From positions 1-53,907 of the forward strand of contig CAJYAI010000012.1 in NCBI GenBank assembly GCA_913064725.1: a stretch of 53,907 bases of DNA, given 5' to 3'. Each line of letters starts with the position of its first letter. Positions within the stretch are counted from its first letter, which is position 1. Under the pieces are notes generated by a model. It did not search any database. It saw nothing but the letters and a program-made list of their open reading frames with translations, and had not been told where the DNA came from. The position numbers and the translations under genes were made by a program. The stretch comes from an uncultured Alteromonadaceae bacterium. GTDB taxonomy: Bacteria; Pseudomonadota; Gammaproteobacteria; Pseudomonadales; Halieaceae. Shown piece by piece: positions 24,602 to 33,633 of the stretch.

Positions 24602-27600
24602 ATGAATAGACGAACGAAAATAGCAGCAGGAGTTTCCGCGGCTTGCGCCATGTTGGCGGGCGCGCAAACCCTCGCTCAGGAGCAAGGCCAGCTTGAAGAA
24701 GTTATAGTTACGGGCATTCGTGGCAGTATGACGGCAGCCCTGGACGTGAAGAGAGATTCTTCTGGCGTCGTAGACGCCATTTCCGCAGAGGATATTGGTA
24801 AATTTCCTGACACCAACCTCGCGGAATCACTGCAACGCATCACCGGAGTATCGATAGACCGAAACGAGGGCGAGGGCTCTCAGGTCACAATCCGTGGTTT
24901 TGGTGGTCAGTTCAACCTGGTGACATTGAACGGTCGCCAAATGCCCGCGACAGACGCTCGAGCTTTGTTCTTTGGACTGAACTCTAACCGAAACTCCGGC
25001 GACTCACGCTCCTTCGACTTTTCGAACATAGCGTCCGAGGGTGTGTCGGGTGTGCAAGTATACAAAACCGGCAGAGCATCGGCGCCGTCAGGCGGTATGG
25101 GTGGCACGATCAATATCCAAACGCTGCGGCCGCTGGATACTGGCAATACCTTCACCGCGGGTGTCAAAATGGTCGATGACGCTGGTGGCGATAAGATAAC
25201 ACCAGAGGTTAGTGCGCTGGGTAGTTGGGTGAATGCAGAAGGCAACTTCGGTGTGACCGCATTTGGCTCGGTACAGGAACGTGATTACTCGAACCGTACG
25301 GCGCTGGGTGGTGGTTTCTTCGTGTGGCAAAATGATGGCATTAACACAGAATCCGGCGCCTTTGGTAACGCAGATATCGTCAATCTGCCGCCGCCCGGCC
25401 GGCTCACTGGTTTTATTCCGAACGCGTCAATGACTTATGCAGAAGGCGATCGTGAGCGCACCAATTTAGCGGTCACGATGGAGTTCGAGCCCAATGACGA
25501 CATGTCAATAACCGTAGACGGTGTCTACACCAGCAATGAGTTGAGTTCTTGGAATGTTGGCGACCTTCCCTTTTACGTCCGACAGTTTGACTTCGCCATG
25601 TTCGACGATCACCCAGATGTATCGGTTCCTCTACTGCTCGGCGAGCCGTTGGTAGCGGGCGCTGGTAGTGATTTTACTCAGGCAGGCAAAGAGCTTCCCT
25701 TCCGTAATGGACTCATAGACACCAAAGACGAGTTGAAATCGGTTGGCGTCAATTTTGACTACCGCCTGAACGACTCTTGGACTATGAACCTTGATTTGTC
25801 TACAGCCGAATCTACAGCTGGTGGCAATGGCGATGACGGTGCTATTTACGATGCCATTTCGATTGGTGGTCAGGCCGTTGCCATGCAATGGATGGACTTC
25901 CGATCAGACATTACTCAGTCAGTTCAGGCGATCGCAGATGGCTCAGGCCCGACCAGCACTATGGTTGGTAGTCAGATGGTTAACTTCGCGGGCGGCAACT
26001 CAAATGGTGTCTTTGAAAAGTCAGATCTAGGCTCACAGTGGATTCTCAAAAACTGGGCAGAGCAAGAAAGTCAGATGGATCAATTTCACTTGAAGTTTAC
26101 CTGGGATAACGGTGGTCCGCTAACGGCTAATTTCGGTCTCGGCGCTTACGAGAACGAAATTACTCAGGACAACGTCAGTACTCGGGAGGAGCTCGGGGGT
26201 TGGAATACTGGTTTTATTGGTGATATTGTTACGTTAATGGGAGAAGATGCTATCGAAGAGGTTTGCATTTCTTGCCAATTTAACGACACCGACAATCTTA
26301 TTCTTTCAGAGCAAGAGCTGATAGCCGACTATACCGCGGCGGGCGGCACATTGGCGCCTGGTGCCCAGTACCGAGTTGTCGGAGAGAACGCATTCTTCGT
26401 CAACCCGGTAGAGTTTGCAGCTGCCTTTGATGGTTTTACCAGCGGGGCAGGCGTTCAATATGACGCCAACAACCGCAAGGTGACCGGCACTAACCTTCGT
26501 ATCATTAAGGAAGAGGCGGAATACGCCTTCGCTGAGTTTAAGTTAGACGGCGAAGTCGGCAATATGCCCATGCAGGTTGTTGTTGGGCTGCGTTATGAGT
26601 CAACGGACGTCAACTCCTCCTCGAGACAGTCGATTCCAATAGCAAAAGACTGGGCGTCGGATAACGACTTCACGACGAGATTCGCCGGCGAAGGTTTGGT
26701 GACACAGCTGCACAATTACGATAATTTGCTGCCCAACATCGATATTTCATTGGATGTCACTAACGAACTAAAGGCGCGTGCTTCGATGAGCAAAACGATA
26801 GCGCGTCCCGAGTTGGGGAATATGTTTGTCGATACCAGCGCGGGAAATCCGGGAACGGCAACTTATCTCGGTGGTGTTTGGAGAGGTAGTAGTGGTAACG
26901 CGCAATTGGATCCGTTGGAGTCCACTAACTTTGACCTGTCGTTAGAGTACTACTACGGCCAGGGCAGCGCGGTTAGCGTGGCTTACTTTGACAAGCAGAT
27001 ATCAAACTTCATTGGTACGGAAGAGGTGCAGGAGAGTCTGTTCGGTATAACCGACGTGGCGAGTGGCCAACCGGGCACAGTTTCCGGTGACGCTGTCGCG
27101 GCGCTTACGGCATTGGGTTGGGAGGCTACCGAAACAAACCTCTTTACAATGACAACAATTCTGGCTAATCCGGGCGATTTCCCGGGTGGTGCGGCTGAAT
27201 TCATTGATCCCAGTCAGCCAGGTGGTGCGGCGCAGTCATCAGATATTGCTACTGCATACGATATTCCGCCGCAGCCAGGTGATCCATTGGCGATCTACTC
27301 TGTTCTGAAACCTACGAACGCCAACAGCGCCAACATTGATGGGTACGAGTTCAACTGGGTACACTTCTTTGACGCTGGAGCTCTTAACGGATTTGGTTTC
27401 CAGGTCAATGCGACGTTCGTAAACGGTGATGTCAAGTACGACAATGCTGCTGATCCGTCTCAGGATCAGTTTGCATTAACTGGGTTGTCGGATTCGTATA
27501 ACGTTATAGCCTTCTATGAGGACGATACGTACAGTGCGCGTCTACTCTTCAACAATCGAGGCGAGTTTTTGAGCGACACAGCCGCCTTTAGCGGCGTACC

Positions 27601-27799
27601 CCGATACGTTGACGAGTATTCACAGGTCGACTTTACTCTCGGGTATCGTTACAACGACAACCTCGTCTTCAGTCTCGAGGGGATCAATCTCTTGGAGGAG
27701 TCAGTTGTTCAGTTTGGCCGAACAAGAAACCAAGTGCACGCCTACATTGAGGGCGATCGACGCTTTATGTTGGGTGCACGGTATACCTTTGGAGACTAG
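24602..27799 (+). CDS. TonB-dependent receptor (Caulobacter/Xanthomonas carbohydrate type)
   Basis: About 1065 aa. The signal peptide ends near TLAQ; a TonB-box-like segment LEEVIVTGIRGSM follows, then a plug (DAISAEDIGKFPDTNLAESL, QVTIRGFGGQFN) and a long beta-barrel that ends RRFMLGARYTFGD, a normal C-terminal strand. It imports substrates across the outer membrane using TonB energy; this subfamily is commonly tied to oligosaccharides. The frame extends to 24524, but ATG at 24602 has GAAAGGGGA upstream and gives the signal peptide, and the operator lies inside the longer version. It is monocistronic, with a strong terminator. No SusD-like partner exists, as expected in proteobacteria. Confidence 0.95.
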   Translation: MNRRTKIAAGVSAACAMLAGAQTLAQEQGQLEEVIVTGIRGSMTAALDVKRDSSGVVDAISAEDIGKFPDTNLAESLQRITGVSIDRNEGEGSQVTIRGFGGQFNLVTLNGRQMPATDARALFFGLNSNRNSGDSRSFDFSNIASEGVSGVQVYKTGRASAPSGGMGGTINIQTLRPLDTGNTFTAGVKMVDDAGGDKITPEVSALGSWVNAEGNFGVTAFGSVQERDYSNRTALGGGFFVWQNDGINTESGAFGNADIVNLPPPGRLTGFIPNASMTYAEGDRERTNLAVTMEFEPNDDMSITVDGVYTSNELSSWNVGDLPFYVRQFDFAMFDDHPDVSVPLLLGEPLVAGAGSDFTQAGKELPFRNGLIDTKDELKSVGVNFDYRLNDSWTMNLDLSTAESTAGGNGDDGAIYDAISIGGQAVAMQWMDFRSDITQSVQAIADGSGPTSTMVGSQMVNFAGGNSNGVFEKSDLGSQWILKNWAEQESQMDQFHLKFTWDNGGPLTANFGLGAYENEITQDNVSTREELGGWNTGFIGDIVTLMGEDAIEEVCISCQFNDTDNLILSEQELIADYTAAGGTLAPGAQYRVVGENAFFVNPVEFAAAFDGFTSGAGVQYDANNRKVTGTNLRIIKEEAEYAFAEFKLDGEVGNMPMQVVVGLRYESTDVNSSSRQSIPIAKDWASDNDFTTRFAGEGLVTQLHNYDNLLPNIDISLDVTNELKARASMSKTIARPELGNMFVDTSAGNPGTATYLGGVWRGSSGNAQLDPLESTNFDLSLEYYYGQGSAVSVAYFDKQISNFIGTEEVQESLFGITDVASGQPGTVSGDAVAALTALGWEATETNLFTMTTILANPGDFPGGAAEFIDPSQPGGAAQSSDIATAYDIPPQPGDPLAIYSVLKPTNANSANIDGYEFNWVHFFDAGALNGFGFQVNATFVNGDVKYDNAADPSQDQFALTGLSDSYNVIAFYEDDTYSARLLFNNRGEFLSDTAAFSGVPRYVDEYSQVDFTLGYRYNDNLVFSLEGINLLEESVVQFGRTRNQVHAYIEGDRRFMLGARYTFGD

Positions 27800-27828
27800 C
27801 GATAGCTAAGTCTCGACTAAAAAAAACC

Positions 27829-27866
27829 AAGTACCCACCGGCATCACCGGTGGGTACTTTTTTTTT
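27829..27866 (+). terminator. Strong intrinsic terminator after TonB receptor
   Basis: AAGTACCCACCGG (27829-27841) and CCGGTGGGTACTT (27847-27859) form a perfect 13-bp stem with a 5-nt loop (CATCA), followed by a T run to 27866 and preceded by an A run. It ends the receptor transcript, and the A run means it could also act on the other strand. Confidence 0.95.
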
Positions 27867-28212
27867 ACATCCTCTATTACTTTTTAGGTATTCGCTGATA
27901 ACCGAATTGCGAGCTCAAGTGTTCTTAGGGCTTATCTTCTAGATCGTCATGCTTAGTGAATAACGTAGTGAGTAGGGCACATGATGATAGATAGTCGAGC
28001 TAAAGAATGTGCAGATTTCGATTACGACCAAAGCCGCGTGTTTTAGCGCAACAGCATAACAGCTAGTAATCTAGATTTACGACTGGTCGAATCAACTGTA
28101 ACTCTGGGTAAATGGCTGCATCGTGCCGTCGGTAGACGATTCGATCTAAACTCGTTACTACATCCACAATGTCTTAGACGAGACATGGCAATGTTTTTGT
28201 TATCGTACACCG
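27867..28212. other. Intergenic stretch before the oxidoreductase operon
   Basis: 346 bp between the terminator and the operator at 28213. Apart from minus-strand shadow frames with no family match, nothing gene-like is seen. It carries the upstream part of the control region of the Gfo-PQQ-ThuA run. Confidence 0.5.
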
Positions 28213-28226
28213 TGAAAACGTTTTTA
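28213..28226. promoter_or_regulatory. Putative LacI-family operator, copy 2 (Gfo/PQQ/ThuA run)
   Basis: TGAAAACGTTTTTA, a CG-centred near-palindrome of the same type as at 24528 and 41672. It lies 57 bp before ATG 28284, almost the same distance as at the TonB receptor. A -10-like TATAGT is at 28234-28239, so the site would overlap the -35 region. Confidence 0.5.
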
Positions 28227-28283
28227 TTTTTGCTATAGTGAATGCATCTGAGCCTACGGGATTGATGCAGGAAGCCGATAATA

Positions 28284-29423
28284 ATGACAACAAGCAAAGT
28301 AAACATAGCCATTGTGGGTCTAGGCTTTGGTGCGGAATTCATACCCATATATCAAAAGCACCCTCAAGCCAATATGTATGCGATCTGCCAGCGCTCGGAA
28401 AAAGAACTGAACGAAGTAGGCGAAGCTTACAATATCGATGTTTCTCGCCGCTTTAGGTCTTATGAAGCGCTACTGAAAGATCCTGAGGTTCATGCAGTAC
28501 ATATCAACACGCCAATCCACTTACATGCCGAGCACACCTTAATGGCGCTGGAGGCGGGGAAACATGTGGCTTGTACAGTGCCAATGGCAACAACAGTTGA
28601 GGACTGCAAAAAAATTGTCGACATGGTTGAGGAAACGGGCCTCAAGTACACAATGGCGGAGACGGTTGTATACAGCCGAGAATATCTTTTCGTAAAAGAG
28701 CTTTACGAGAAAGGCGAGCTGGGAAAAATTCAATACCTACAGGCCAGTCACCCACAGGATATGGAGGGGTGGCCTGACTATTGGCAGCATATGAAGCCTA
28801 TGCACTATGCAACGCATGTTGTCAGCCCTGTTCTCGGCTTGACCAATAGAGACGCCGAATATGTGTCGTGTTTTGGTTCGGGGACGATTAACGAAGAGCT
28901 AATTGAAAAATCGGGTTCGCCCTTCGCGGTTGAAACATGCCACATCAAGTTGAAGAATTCCGATCTATCTGCACATATCTATCGCTCATTATTTGATACG
29001 TCCCGCCAGTATCGTGAGAGTTTTGACGTCTACGGTTCCAAGAAATCGTTTGAGTGGCCTCTAATTGAGGGTGAGGATCCGGTCCTTCATACGGCTAAGA
29101 AGCCGGAGCCTGAAATACCAGAGCGGGTTAAGGTGCCGGATTACGGCCATCTCTTACCCAAAGAGATTCGCGATTTTACATTGGAAGGCGTTTACGATGC
29201 AGAGGGACATGCACATTTATCGTTTATTCAGGGCGGCGGTCACGGTGGCTCACATCCGCATTTGGCCCACGAATTCGTTGACTCTATTGTTAATGACCGC
29301 GACCCATACCCGAATGCAGTTCAGTCTGCGAACTGGACATGTGTAGGCCTGCTGGCTCATGAATCAGCAATGGAAGGTGGAATCATTAAAATGTTGCCCG
29401 ATTTCACATTGTCACAAAAATAG
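28284..29423 (+). CDS. Gfo/Idh/MocA family oxidoreductase lacking the EKP motif
   Basis: A 379-aa protein with no signal peptide, so cytoplasmic. The N-terminal Rossmann fold has IVGLGFGAEF (9-18) and HINTPIHLHAEH. The C-terminal domain contains GGHGGSHPH around 317-325. In most family members the segment after AGKHV reads CEKP and supplies the catalytic lysine; here it reads CTVP (97-100), so that Lys is missing. The GGHGG segment recalls GH109-type and Planctomycetes-type relatives. A sugar 3-dehydrogenase, a 3-keto-sugar reductase or an NAD-dependent glycosidase is possible. It leads the run with the PQQ dehydrogenase (60-bp gap) and the ThuA-DUF1080 gene. Site GGAAG at 28270-28274. Confidence 0.88.
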   Translation: MTTSKVNIAIVGLGFGAEFIPIYQKHPQANMYAICQRSEKELNEVGEAYNIDVSRRFRSYEALLKDPEVHAVHINTPIHLHAEHTLMALEAGKHVACTVPMATTVEDCKKIVDMVEETGLKYTMAETVVYSREYLFVKELYEKGELGKIQYLQASHPQDMEGWPDYWQHMKPMHYATHVVSPVLGLTNRDAEYVSCFGSGTINEELIEKSGSPFAVETCHIKLKNSDLSAHIYRSLFDTSRQYRESFDVYGSKKSFEWPLIEGEDPVLHTAKKPEPEIPERVKVPDYGHLLPKEIRDFTLEGVYDAEGHAHLSFIQGGGHGGSHPHLAHEFVDSIVNDRDPYPNAVQSANWTCVGLLAHESAMEGGIIKMLPDFTLSQK

Positions 29424-29483
29424 AAAAACAGAGCGTTAAATTATTTGAAACCGAAAGATAAAAGATAACGAGGTAACGAACTC

Positions 29484-31826
29484 ATGAAAAAAAGATACCA
29501 ACTATATTCACCCTTGGTTTTGCTTGCTGCGCTTGTAGTGGCTGGCTGTGGAGCCGACAGTGCCTCGGATCAAATAACTGAGGCCGCGCAGGAGGCGTCG
29601 GGTACTGCTACTCAGAGCCCTGGGGGTAACGTCAGTGAGAAGAATCGAGTTAATAACTTCACAGACTGGGGTACTTATCTTGGCGACCAGGCGGGCACGG
29701 CATATTCGTCCTTGAGTCAAATTACGACCGACAACATTGGAATGCTTGAAGAAGTCTGGACCTATGACACAAGAGAGCTGATGGGGCCAGGAATGGAGTC
29801 GAACCCTATTATTATTGATGGGGTAATGTACTTTGCAGACCCCGAGTTGAATCTCGTAGCGTTGGACGCAGCGACCGGCGAGGAGCTCTGGCTGTTCGAC
29901 CCCTCCTTACACGACCCTCGCGGTGATAAATTCCCGTCAGGAGTCCAGAGGGGCGAGGTGTATTGGGAAGATGAAAATGGCGAGAATGCCAGAATCTTCC
30001 ACATGGCAAAAGACACCATTTGGGCCGTTGACCCGAAAAAAGGAACACTTATTGAATCATTTGGCATGGGCGGGGCTCTTGATCTGACGGAAACTCACAC
30101 CTGGCCTGCTGAATATGTGCGCGGAAAAATTTCAAACAACTCGCCACCGGTAACATATAAAAATTTCTTAATTGTAGATTTCAATGTGTTTGAAAATCGT
30201 GAGGAACCGCCGGGACATATACAGGCGTTTGACACATTAACCGGCGAATTCAAGTGGAGATTTCACACGGTACCTGAAAAGGGCCAGCCAGGGTATGAAA
30301 CCACGGAGTTTGAAGACAACATGAACTACGGTGGAGCCAACTCCTGGGGGGGATTCGCTGTGGATGAAGAAAGAGGTTGGGTATTTGGTGCGACGGGCGC
30401 GATGACGGGCGGTATCCACGGTAACGGCGGTTCTCGGCCTGGTAAGAATCTTTATGCAAACTCAGTAATTGCGCTTGATGCGACCACAGGGGAGTTGCAG
30501 TGGTATTTCCAGACCATGCATCATGACATCTGGGACTACGACATTGCGGCAGCGCCGATGTTGGCGACTATTGCGCATGATGACGGAACAGAGCAGGACG
30601 TTGTCGTCCAAACGGGTAAACAGGGCAAGTTCTTTGTATTCGACAGAGAAACGGGTGAATCGCTGTTCCCTATCGTAGAAAAGCCCGTACCGACAGAGGC
30701 CGCACCTGGCGAGAGGGCGTATCCAACACAACCCTGGCCGCTGAAACCCGATCCCTTGGTTCGCACCTCATTTTACGAGTCGGATCTTACGGATATATCG
30801 CCGGAGTCACATGCATCTGCCTTAGAAAAATTCAAAAAGCTTAAGGCGGGGCCAATGTACACCCCTCCGAGCATCGAAGGCACCATCGTCCAGCCAGGTA
30901 TTCACGGAGGAAATGAATGGGGTGGGCCCGCTTTTGATCCAGAAACAAATATATCCTACGTGAACGTGAATGACTTCCCATTCATATTGACGCTGGTTCC
31001 AATGCCACCTGATCAGTTTGCAGACATGTCAGAGTTGCAGCGTGGCAAGACAATTTACGCCGGACAGTGTGCTGCTTGTCATGGTGCTGAAAGGCAGGGC
31101 GGGACGGGTATGCCGCTGCTTGAGTTGGCCTACACTGATGATGAGCTTCAGACGATAATCACTCAAGGCCGAAATGCGATGCCGGCATTCCAATACTTTA
31201 AGGATGATCAGCTGGATCTATTGGTGGGTTACCTTAAGAGTGAGCCAGGTGAGGCAGAGTCGACAGCGGATATTGATCTAACGGATGAGACGTTGACTTG
31301 GAGCGGCGGTGAAGGCATGACCGCTTGGTCAACATCCACGCCCCAGTACGTCGCTGCGCTTGATTACTTCACTGACCATCTGGGTTATCACGGGATTAAG
31401 CCACCTTGGGGTAAGCTACTCGCTATAGATGTCGCCAAAGGCGACATTCTTTGGTCGATCCCGCTCGGAGAATATCCCGGCTTAGTTGAGAAGGGAATTC
31501 GTAATACTGGTGCGGAAAACTTTGGGGGAATGGCGGTTACGGCAGGCGGATTAATCTTCATAGGTGCAACAGAAGACGGCATGTTCCGAGCCTTTGATAA
31601 AACAAACGGTGAACTTCTGTGGGAATTCCAAATGGACGCCCCGGGTTTTTCGAGCCCCTCAACATATGAAATTGACGGTAGGCAGTATGTTGCGATCGTC
31701 GCCGGAGGCGGTGGTGCCCGTTATCGCTCACCTGTAACTGGACCTCTTGGACGCCGACTACATGTATTTGCGCTGCCAGAATCCAGGCTACAAAATAGTC
31801 TAGGCGGAGGCGCTTTGGGCAACTGA
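29484..31826 (+). CDS. PQQ-dependent dehydrogenase with internal cytochrome c domain, lipoprotein
   Basis: A 780-aa protein. The signal peptide ends VAGC (Cys22), so it is probably a periplasmic lipoprotein. Quinoprotein propeller repeats cover about 45-510 and again about 595-770 (ALDAATGELQWYFQ, FDKTNGELLWEFQ). Between them sits a cytochrome c unit with CAACH (Cys529, Cys532, His533) and a possible sixth-ligand Met in RNAMPAF. Such quinohaemoproteins oxidise sugars or alcohols in the periplasm and pass electrons through haem to the respiratory chain. In this locus it could make 3-keto-glycosides for the DUF1080 protein. No PQQ synthesis genes are in the window, so PQQ must be made elsewhere or taken up. 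Confidence 0.92.
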   Translation: MKKRYQLYSPLVLLAALVVAGCGADSASDQITEAAQEASGTATQSPGGNVSEKNRVNNFTDWGTYLGDQAGTAYSSLSQITTDNIGMLEEVWTYDTRELMGPGMESNPIIIDGVMYFADPELNLVALDAATGEELWLFDPSLHDPRGDKFPSGVQRGEVYWEDENGENARIFHMAKDTIWAVDPKKGTLIESFGMGGALDLTETHTWPAEYVRGKISNNSPPVTYKNFLIVDFNVFENREEPPGHIQAFDTLTGEFKWRFHTVPEKGQPGYETTEFEDNMNYGGANSWGGFAVDEERGWVFGATGAMTGGIHGNGGSRPGKNLYANSVIALDATTGELQWYFQTMHHDIWDYDIAAAPMLATIAHDDGTEQDVVVQTGKQGKFFVFDRETGESLFPIVEKPVPTEAAPGERAYPTQPWPLKPDPLVRTSFYESDLTDISPESHASALEKFKKLKAGPMYTPPSIEGTIVQPGIHGGNEWGGPAFDPETNISYVNVNDFPFILTLVPMPPDQFADMSELQRGKTIYAGQCAACHGAERQGGTGMPLLELAYTDDELQTIITQGRNAMPAFQYFKDDQLDLLVGYLKSEPGEAESTADIDLTDETLTWSGGEGMTAWSTSTPQYVAALDYFTDHLGYHGIKPPWGKLLAIDVAKGDILWSIPLGEYPGLVEKGIRNTGAENFGGMAVTAGGLIFIGATEDGMFRAFDKTNGELLWEFQMDAPGFSSPSTYEIDGRQYVAIVAGGGGARYRSPVTGPLGRRLHVFALPESRLQNSLGGGALGN

Positions 31827-31843
31827 TGCGCGTGCAACACCAT

Positions 31844-31892
31844 AGCAAGCTGCGCTGGCCTTTACATTGGGCTGAGCTCAGCGCAGCTTGCT
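31844..31892. repeat. Perfect 13-bp inverted repeat between PQQ dehydrogenase and ThuA-DUF1080 genes
   Basis: AGCAAGCTGCGCT (31844-31856) and AGCGCAGCTTGCT (31880-31892) are exact reverse complements around a 23-nt spacer that itself contains GAGCTC. No T run follows on either strand. It lies 18 bp after the PQQ dehydrogenase stop and 81 bp before the next start. It could protect the mRNA 3' end, partly terminate, or be a REP-like element. Confidence 0.85.
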
Positions 31893-31972
31893 AATGTTAT
31901 ATTGGTGCGTCATGGGCACAGGCTTACTCGCTGGCAACCTTGGTGCTTCTGCTAATAATAAAGGTGTGTCCT

Positions 31973-33457
31973 ATGGATACGATACTATGTAGGAAATTTG
32001 TTTTTTTCGTTTTTTCTCTGATCTGGCTTAACGGTACAACCCCATTTGCTCTCGCGCAGTCCATAGATCCGCTGAGAATCTTGATGATTACCGGTGGAGG
32101 TCCGTGGCACGATTACGCAACTCAGAAGGACCAGATTGTCAATGGGCTGCAACAGCGCCTCTCGAACGTAGAGATAACAACGGACTACGAAGGCGCTGAA
32201 ACGTTGACTATGGAGTCAACAGATTTTCAGTTTACCCGTCACTTGAAGTCGGATTGGGCGGCGGATTTCGATGTTGTCATTTATAATCACTGCAATCTTC
32301 AAGTGAAAGACGAAGCGTATGTGAAAGGTATTGTTGCCCAGCATATCAAACACCAAGTGCCTGCGGTGATGCTTCACTGCCCCCTTCATCTTTATCAGTA
32401 TGCAGAGGGGGACGCGGCCGATGTCTGGTGGGATTTTGTTGGCGCAGTGTCATACGTCCACGAGAAAGATAATCATCCCAATACCGCTCCCTATACGATT
32501 GAGGTTCTGGAGCCGCAGCACCCGATCATGACAAACAACCCTCGATCTTGGAGGACGCCTGCAGGCGAGCTATATCTCATTGTTGATCTGTATGACAACG
32601 CGACTCCTTTGTCTCACGCATATTCTGTTGAGACAGATTCCTATACCGAAACCGCCTGGATTAATGAATACGAAGGAGTGAAAGTTTTCACCAGTTCGCT
32701 GGGACACCACAACATTTCGATGGGTTCAGACGTACATTTAAATCTAGTTGCAGCAGGCGTCCTTTGGGTGACCGAAAAGCTAGAACACGATGGTTCGGCG
32801 GCTCGAGGATTTGATCAGGGTAACCGAGGACTTGGCTGGATTGATCTGCTCGACGACTCGCTCGATGGATGGGTTGAAAGCGGTGGTGCTGTAGATTGGC
32901 GCGCGGGTGGGTGGTACGACGGTAAGAAGGTTTGGCCGACCATCGATAACTCATCAGTTGGTGAGTCATTTTCGCTGGATGGCGGAGTATTGAAAGTCGA
33001 GGGTGATCAAAGGAATTTGTTCTACGACGGTGCAATAGCTGGCGGATACTTTAAGAATTTCGAATTTAAGGTCGATGTATACACAGATTCTGGAGCGGCG
33101 TCTGGCATATTTTTCCACACGCGATATAGGGAAAATGGTCGACCGGCGTTTGGTTACGAGGCGCAGATTAACGCGAGTCGTGCTGGAGAGAGTAAAACAG
33201 GTAGCCTTATGGGAGTCAGTGAGGTGCAGGCGACTTCACATCGTGATAACGAATGGTTTACGTACAGCATTAAGGTTGATCGCAAAAAAGTCATAGTGAA
33301 AGTGAATGATGAGCTTGTAAATGAATTTAGCGAATCCGGCAGTGTAGAGGGTGCTGGGCGCCTTGACTGGGGGACAATCGGTTTTGAAGCTGCGGGCGGT
33401 GATGGTGTTGTTTACTTTCGAAATCCAATGATCCGTCTGCTGCCGGATGCTCAATAG
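31973..33457 (+). CDS. ThuA domain fused to DUF1080 (3-keto-disaccharide hydrolase-type) protein, secreted
   Basis: About 494 aa. The signal peptide ends LAQ near residue 29. A ThuA domain (about 35-275) begins with RILMITGGGPWHDY and ends with VLWVTEKLEHDG. A DUF1080 beta-sandwich (about 290-494) follows, with WIDLLDDSLDGW, SGIFFHTRY, GYEAQI, EWFTYSIKV and VYFRNPMIRLL. Characterised DUF1080 proteins cleave 3-keto-disaccharides or glycosides, and ThuA is tied to 3-keto-trehalose metabolism, so this fusion should act on oxidised glycosides in the periplasm. ATG at 31973 has AAAGGTG upstream and gives the signal peptide; the longer frame from 31940 does not. It follows the PQQ dehydrogenase in the same direction. 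Confidence 0.9.
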   Translation: MDTILCRKFVFFVFSLIWLNGTTPFALAQSIDPLRILMITGGGPWHDYATQKDQIVNGLQQRLSNVEITTDYEGAETLTMESTDFQFTRHLKSDWAADFDVVIYNHCNLQVKDEAYVKGIVAQHIKHQVPAVMLHCPLHLYQYAEGDAADVWWDFVGAVSYVHEKDNHPNTAPYTIEVLEPQHPIMTNNPRSWRTPAGELYLIVDLYDNATPLSHAYSVETDSYTETAWINEYEGVKVFTSSLGHHNISMGSDVHLNLVAAGVLWVTEKLEHDGSAARGFDQGNRGLGWIDLLDDSLDGWVESGGAVDWRAGGWYDGKKVWPTIDNSSVGESFSLDGGVLKVEGDQRNLFYDGAIAGGYFKNFEFKVDVYTDSGAASGIFFHTRYRENGRPAFGYEAQINASRAGESKTGSLMGVSEVQATSHRDNEWFTYSIKVDRKKVIVKVNDELVNEFSESGSVEGAGRLDWGTIGFEAAGGDGVVYFRNPMIRLLPDAQ

Positions 33458-33633
33458 ATAGGGACAGGACCGCCCGCGCCAATGCTCTGTGCGTGTCAAC
33501 CTTCCCTTGATTTCGGTTGACGTCTGCCTATTTAGCGAGGCCTTTACTTGTTGGCTTAGTGTCAGCTAGTCGTTACATTTAATTCATGGTCGTTCAACAC
33601 AACAACCGAACTTAGCTGATTGGACCTCGGTGA

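Noticed and set aside
33495-33521. GTCAACC/GGTTGAC hairpin between convergent ThuA-DUF1080 and xylA genes
   Set aside because: 7-bp stem with 13-nt loop and no T run; not enough to call a terminator.
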